Shown here: in pieces, positions 47,601 through 64,000 of the stretch
How the letters are laid out: each line of letters opens with the position of its first letter
Position numbering within the stretch: position 1 is the first letter of the stretch
From: Whitmania pigra
Lineage: Eukaryota > Annelida > Clitellata > Hirudinida > Haemopidae
DNA: 64,000 nucleotides
Assembly (NCBI GenBank): GCA_021613335.1
Contig: JAJTWR010000015.1
Location: 55,001 to 119,000, forward strand
Reading direction: 5' to 3'
Position numbers and translations under genes: made by a program
The notes under the pieces: generated by a model
What the model saw: only the letters and a program-made list of their open reading frames with translations
Databases searched by the model: none
Told to the model about the DNA's origin: nothing

Positions 47601-49453
47601 GCTAACCTATTAATGACATAACATTTTTTCTTAATAGAACGTTTATTTATTTCAAATTAACTTAAACTAATTGGTTAACAATCAACCAAACTTAATCACC
47701 AACCAATCAACCAAGCTTAATCACCAACCAATCAACCAAGCTTAATCACCAACCAATCAACCAAGCTTAATCACCAACCAATCAACCAAGCTTAATCACC
47801 AACTAATTAACCAAATTCAACCACGTTAACCATTCCAGGTGCCAATTATCTCAGGGACATCGTCATCGGTTTCAGTATCCAAAACACAACTTCTTGGGAT
47901 GAATTAACCGTCTGTAATGAACAGGGCAAAAGTCAAGAGGATCTCCCAGTAAGTGAGTGGTTGACCTTCAGGTGCTATGCTCCCGTCCATGGAAGGTACC
48001 TGACCGTCATCAGAAAGAAGGATGCTTCCTATAGACCAGACGCCATTTCCCTGGCAGAAATAAGAATCAAGGACAGTCATGGAAATGTCATTGACACAGC
48101 CGGAGTTAAAAGTAGGGTGTCTAGAGAATACGTCAAATCTATGTTGGTTGTTGACGAAATTTAGAAATGCGATTTAAAATGAAAGTCCGATACTACAATG
48201 CTTGAATTGATATAACTTATTAAGAATTGATATTGATAATTGTGAATGTTAATCATAATTGAATGTTTATTAACTAAATAAATTAGCTATTTATTATTTG
48301 AAGGAGGAACTCTGGTAGATGGTAAAACTTTGCAGGAAAAACTTAAAAGTGGAGAATGTTAGTTAGTGCTCTAATTAATAGTAATAGTAATAATAATAAT
48401 ATAAAAAAAAATAACTAATTAATTAATAATTAACAACAATAATTTATCATTAGTGATTGAAGCATTATTCTTGTTGTTGTCGTGGTCATTGTTGATGCTG
48501 TTGTTACTTGCGATAAATTTTCACAACTTTATTCGATTTTGTTAACTGCCATTACTAACAAGGTCTATTCACCATTTTTAAACCATTTTACACTTGACAG
48601 TATTTCATTTTTTATACGGTTTAATTTTATTTTAATATTGTGTGATTAAACAGAGAATTATTTTATTTCAACTTCTAATAAATAACTTTACCAATAGATT
48701 ACTTTTTTTTAAATAATTACATCTAGCTATAAAATAAAAACTACAAAATCTCATAATTGATTTACCGTAACAACGTCCATCGACTTTTAGGGCTAAAGAT
48801 TGACCTCTCTCATCTCAACACCTCTCAAATAGGAACATTCGACAATCACGAATCTCGGTTCGCCATCGATGGTGACCCAAGTACCCACTCCGTGGCTTGC
48901 AAGGTTTGCCACCTCCGTGAGGGTATAGCTTGGTGGAAGATCAATTTTGGGAAAAGTCAAAAGATTGTTGCCCTGACGATCGCTAGCAGTTCTATTGATT
49001 ATGGTTAATTTGGATCATTTGTTTTGCAAAATTATAATTAGTAGTATTACGATTGGTTAAATAATAATGAACAATTTATATTTTAATTTATTATAATATT
49101 TTGAAATAGATACGAATACAAAATAGATTAAATATGATAGTATAATATAATGTAAAAAAATATAATACAAAAGAATGTGCATAATATTTTTCGCATACTT
49201 ACCCTCATCCGTTTTATACAAACCAGACTCCAATTACTTGCAAGAATTCATCGTCGAGGTGGGCAAAGAAAGGTGTACCGAGTACGTCAACCGCACCTAC
49301 ATCCCTCCCTCAACCTCAATATCTATCCTTTGCGACCACCCCCTAGAAGGAAATGAATTGACGATTAGCCGAAGAAATAATTCAAGTTTCAGAACCGATG
49401 CCTTAGCCATTGCCGATTTGTCAGTCTACGCTCTGGGAGACAAACATGACTAA
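44645..49453 (+). CDS. Secreted three-domain discoidin/fucolectin-like protein
   Basis: Eleven exons: 44645-44717, 45028-45243, 45322-45552, 46334-46408, 46606-46623, 47000-47029, 47179-47403, 47839-48111, 48304-48357, 48791-49003, 49227-49453. All junctions are phase 1, giving 544 residues. Exon 1 is a signal peptide (MMLRIESFCLFIVWQCLFC). Three domains, each an A-like plus B-like exon pair, contain AIDGDP-T, WWKVNLG or WWKINFG, and a final TLAEVEV, SLAEIRI or AIADLSV strand. This is closer to canonical FTP/F5-8C lectins than the giant gene is. A Thr/Pro-rich, probably O-glycosylated linker separates domains 1 and 2. The donor at 45244 reads GC (gctagt). An alternative ending by readthrough of the 48112 donor (stop 48164) is possible. 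Carbohydrate binding is inferred. Confidence 0.78.
45830..45915 (+). repeat. Short ACACAAACATACAAAG tandem repeat
   Basis: Imperfect 8-16 bp units in an intron of the second lectin-like gene. Confidence 0.8.
47097..47163 (+). repeat. 20-bp tandem repeat, about three copies
   Basis: The unit is ttgcacttaatcgttatttt, just before the acceptor at 47178. Confidence 0.9.
47680..47812 (+). repeat. 25-bp minisatellite, about five copies
   Basis: The unit is aatcaaccaagcttaatcac plus caacc, within the intron preceding exon 47839. Confidence 0.92.
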
Positions 49454-49501
49454 GTTGTAGAATATGAACTCTCCAAGATGATGTCATGATGACTAGTTAA
49501 A

Positions 49502-49507
49502 AATAAA
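49502..49507 (+). terminator. Poly(A) signal of the second lectin-like gene
   Basis: AATAAA 49 bp after the stop at 49453. Confidence 0.6.
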
Positions 49508-49543
49508 ATCGATAAGTAAAGCATTGATGAAGCTTTGCTTTTT

Positions 49544-49549
49544 TTTATT
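49544..49549 (-). terminator. Possible poly(A) signal of the neuregulin-like gene
   Basis: Reverse-strand AATAAA (TTTATT on +), about 500 bp after the stop at 50053. The two convergent genes' 3' ends would nearly meet. Confidence 0.4.
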
Positions 49550-50052
49550 GTTTGAACTTCTGGGAATCGTTTAGACAACGTGCTAGGATAAATTATTTTT
49601 GGAAATCAAAAGTTTGACCAATTTCCTGATTAACCTTGTGATTTACCAGTGGCACGTAGAGTATGGTATGTTACAGGCGGAAGAAGTGAATGAATTTCCG
49701 TTTTTAATTTTACAAAACAACTCTTGGTTCGAAATATTTAGTTGGACAAAGTGAGACAATAAATAATACAAAACTTGTCACTAACCAAACACGTATCGAC
49801 GAAAGTGTTTGCAGGATTGTCATATTTGACTTCAACATTTTCAACTTCATGATAACAAACTCACATCATTACTTTTCCACAAAACGAATTCATTTCCTTC
49901 CATTCGGACACAAAAGTTTAAACAATGATTTTTTCAACTCCACTAAGATTCGGGTCGTGCTTAGAAAAATAGTCAGGACAATAGTCGACAGGTTCAACTA
50001 ACTACAAAGTTGTGAAAACGTTTTGTCATGCCGTATCAACATCGACACCTCT

Positions 50053-58423
<8,371 letters not shown>

Positions 58424-58439
58424 CCAATGGCATGTAAAG

Positions 58440-58506
58440 TATAAGGAATCCGTCTCCAGGACTTGAACTCTCTACCTAAGAGCTAGCTGGTTCTGCTAAA
58501 TCGCAA
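58440..58506 (-). other. tRNA-derived sequence fragment
   Basis: On the minus strand, AGCTAGCTCTTAGGTAGAG (box-A-like D-arm) is followed closely by GTTCAAGTCC (box-B-like). There is no anticodon arm between them and no cloverleaf, so this is a SINE head or tRNA relic, not a tRNA gene. Confidence 0.4.
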
Positions 58507-61080
<2,574 letters not shown>

Positions 61081-63874
61081 TTACATTCGTCCCTGTCCCG
61101 AACCTCTGCCCTCCTTTCCGTAGAGCGTGGCGAGCTTCTGGGCGTGCTGCTGCTGTTGTTTGTGCTGGTCGACGGTGGACATGTCGACGAACATGTTCGG
61201 AATGCTGTTGCCGAAGTAGATCTTGTTGTTCGCGGCCAGGGCTTCGTACCTCTTCAACTCGAGGTACTCTGGAGTCAAGGTCATCTGGAGGGGTGGTTTA
61301 TTGTGGCTGATTAGTTTATTTTTAGTTAGTAAGTCATTAATCATCCTTGACTGGTTAACTAGACTGTAAGTTAACTAATTGTTATTGTAATATTAATGTG
61401 ATATGTATAAATATATATATATATAACATATAATGCAAATATTTCAATCGGTCAAGTGATTGCAATTGGTTAGCCGCGTTGCCATCCTGGTAGTCGGTTA
61501 ATTGCTTAATCAAGTCGTACAAGACAACAACAAGCCGTCAATTTATTTATCTAGCACACACACTCATAACTATAATATTATAACTAATTGGCAAATAGAT
61601 AATCTGTGACAAACGACACGACATCAAAAACATCTCATGCGATATTAATTCCAATTCAATTCAATTTCTTAACTTAACTCATTAATAAACTCGTCAACAC
61701 AATTCAATACAGTTTCTTACATTAACTCGTTAATTAATTCGTCAACACCATTTAATACAATTTCTTAAATTAACTCATTAATTAACTCGTCAACACAATT
61801 CAATACAATTTCTTACATTAACTCGTTAATTAATTCGTCAACACCATTTAATACAATTTCTTAACTTAACTCATTAATAAACTCGTCAACACAATTCAAT
61901 ACAATTTCTTACATTAACTCGTTAATTAATTCGTCAACACCATTTAATACAATTTCTTAACTTAACTCATTAATAAACTCGTCAACACAATTCAATACAA
62001 TTTCTTACATTAACTCGTTAATTAATTCGTCAACACCATTTAATACAATTTCTTAACTTAACTCATTAATAAACTCGTCAACACAATTCAATACAATTTC
62101 TTACATTAACTCGTTAATTAATTCGTCAATACCATTTAATACAATTTCTTAAATTAACTCATTAATTAACTCGTCCTTAACACCATCCAACCTTGAAAGC
62201 TTCTGCCTCCTTCTGCGACTTGTAGAACTCGGCGTCTGCTTTCGCCTTCTCACGACCGAGATGGGTTTGATCTGGGGTCGGAATTTATTATTATTATTAC
62301 CCTCATTATTATTATTATTATTAATACTCGAAGCGCACAAGTTAATGAGGAAATATAATTACGATCTGAATGAACGCAAATAATTACTTAATCCACCGAA
62401 TGACTAAACTAGATAATAATTAGATACTAAAGATCATAAACAAGATAAGATCATAATGCAGCCTATTCATTTTTAGAAAGCCTCAGCTCGTACGACTTCA
62501 ACGATTACATTGAAAATGCTAATGAGCACGAATATCAATGAGCAGAATGGCGGATTCACCTTCTATCTCGGCCATCTTCTTTTCTGACTCCTTCTCCATG
62601 ATCTTCTGCTCCCAGTGGATCTTCGCCACCTGGGCAACCTTCTCTGCCTCTGAATGAAAGAACAGTGCAAACGGGCGTTCAAGCGACCAGTTACGAAGCG
62701 ATAGACGTAATAATAAATAAATTATAATGAAGTAATTGAGAAGTAATTGAATATCAAATATTTTCATTAATCAATTTCATTAGTAATGGCAACCTCCATT
62801 GCCTCTGAATGAATGAGCAAAAAGCTAGTATTTTCAGCAACTAATGAATAATCGTAACAGACGACACTCTTAAGATATTTAGTCATATTTTTGTTAAAAC
62901 CTTAACCGCGTTTTATAAATAGAAAACATCGACCGACCAATCACGGCCCTCTTCCTCTCAGTCTCCGCCTCCTTCTCGACGACCTTCTGTCGTTCCACGT
63001 ATATCAGAAGTTTCGTCTTCTCGGACTCCCTGCCACGGACGAATGGTTTTGTGTTCGAAGAGTTCAATGACGAGTAGAGCTTACCATGCCAACAATCATC
63101 ATCAGCATCATCAACCATCTCTAACATCACCACGCAGTCATCATCATTTACTATCACTTGTTAACACCGCCACCATCACCAGCAGCAGCATCTACCATCA
63201 CCATCATCATTATTATCATCACCATCATCATCATTATCATCATCATCATTGATCATCATAACCATCATCATCGTGTACTACCACGAGCACTAAAGCCCAT
63301 TAAATCCTCGTCATAATATCCAAGTCAGTCGACAGCACTCACATGGCCTCGTAGTTCTGCCTGATCTGCTCCGGTATCTTCGGCTTCGTAACTCGGACGG
63401 CCTGCACGTACAGACCCGGAGCGAGCTGGTTCAAGTCCAGCTGGAGGGCAGACTTCAGGTTCTCGTCGATCTGGTCTGAGACGACGAGGCAAGTCGAGTT
63501 TAATATCGCGCGCAGTTATTACTTTCGTAATTATTATATCGTATAATATTTTTATAATTTATTTTTGTTTATAAGCCAACTTCTTGACCCAAAAGCATTG
63601 CAACCATGTTGATCACCATTATAGCCGATATCCTCATCACCACCAACCATCATCATCATCACCACCAACCATCATCATCATCACCACCACCATCATCACC
63701 ACTACCATCATCATCATCACCACCACCATCATCTTAATCATAGCTCACCGAAAAGGTTGATGTAGACCTCCTGCAAGTTGTGAACACTGCAGAACTGATT
63801 GAGCTCGTGGTGGATCTTGTTGTAGATGAGTGTCTTGTCGTAGTCGGCCGTGTAGTTCTTGACGATGTCGTACA
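61081..63874 (-). CDS. ERLIN: Erlin (SPFH/prohibitin-domain ER protein), C-terminal six exons
   Basis: Exons on the minus strand: 63874-63749, 63475-63343, 63029-62938, 62650-62560, 62271-62192, 61284-61081 (TAA at 61081). These give 241 residues, and the N-terminal about 100 lie beyond the window end. Recognised blocks: [133 protein letters not shown]. Known role: erlin-1/2 form a large ring complex in the ER lumen/membrane that binds activated IP3 receptors, recruits RNF170 for degradation, and limits SREBP processing. The C-terminus ([19 protein letters not shown]) differs from vertebrate tails. Confidence 0.95.
61652..62168 (+). repeat. About 94-bp composite tandem repeat, about five copies
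   Basis: Alternating 47-bp halves: cattaataaactcgtcaaca and cgttaattaattcgtcaaca types, each ending tacaatttctta. It lies in the last intron of erlin and stops 24 bp before exon 62192-62271. Confidence 0.93.
63080..63260 (+). repeat. (CAT)n/(CAC)n microsatellite in an erlin intron
   Basis: Imperfect ATC/ACC repeats. A second such tract lies at 63630-63735. Ser/His-rich frames here are artefacts. Confidence 0.85.
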
Positions 63875-64000
63875 CTGGCCATGTCGAAAAGTGGATTCTA
63901 ATTACATTAACGGGGGGGGCGATCGGTGCGTGGGGTCATTAATAGTATCGATATCGTCGTCATTGCTGTCATCGCCATCATTATCGTACCAATATCGTTG

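Noticed and set aside
58440..58506. Possible tRNA gene on the minus strand
   Set aside because: D-arm-like and T-arm-like pieces are adjacent without an anticodon arm or acceptor stem, so it is only a tRNA-derived fragment.

Overview
The window is metazoan nuclear DNA. It is very AT-rich, has short spliceosomal introns with GT-AG borders, standard-code reading frames, many (AAT)n microsatellites and intronic minisatellites, and a tRNA-like SINE family. Orthologues of two animal genes, a neuregulin-type EGF ligand and erlin, are recognisable. The sequence style suggests a compact, AT-rich invertebrate, perhaps a lophotrochozoan such as an annelid. That placement is inference; no marker here fixes the taxon.

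Positions 1-43602 (+ strand) are most of one giant gene whose 5' end lies outside the window. I trace about 110 exons, nearly all of length divisible by 3 and flanked by phase-1 introns, adding to about 9 kb of coding sequence (about 3000 residues). From 1 to 9331 only short acidic, Pro/Gly-rich linker exons are found. They sit in a tandemly amplified block that also received a 2.1-kb LTR retrotransposon. From 9505 to 43602 there are 13 copies of a divergent discoidin/fucolectin-like (F5/8 C, FTP-type) domain, each split into exon A (about 67 residues, ALDGY...LACRDG) and exon B (about 87 residues, ECL...AEIRVKD). The copies are separated by a stereotyped set of linker exons (C, D, E, F, G). 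A run of 14 unusual linker exons separates domains 12 and 13. Introns carry minisatellites, SINE copies, a LINE fragment and two nearly identical intronless seven-finger C2H2 zinc-finger genes, both in the E-F intron of adjacent modules.

A second, smaller secreted protein of the same domain family (44645-49453, +, 544 residues, three domains and a Thr-rich linker) follows. It converges tail-to-tail with a neuregulin-like gene (58423-50053, -). That gene has an N-terminal domain of NRG2 type, one Ig domain, one EGF domain, a transmembrane helix and an unusually long cytoplasmic tail of about 1050 residues. The right edge holds the 3' six exons of an erlin gene (63874-61081, -), an SPFH-family ER membrane protein.

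The most notable points are the expanding phase-1 exon array, cysteine covariation that predicts disulfide pairing in the repeated domain, recent sequence homogenisation of the nested zinc-finger copies, and NRG-ERLIN linkage. Human NRG1/ERLIN2 and NRG3/ERLIN1 are also chromosomal neighbours in a broad sense. All gene models come from reading splice signals and frames by eye; none is supported by transcripts here.
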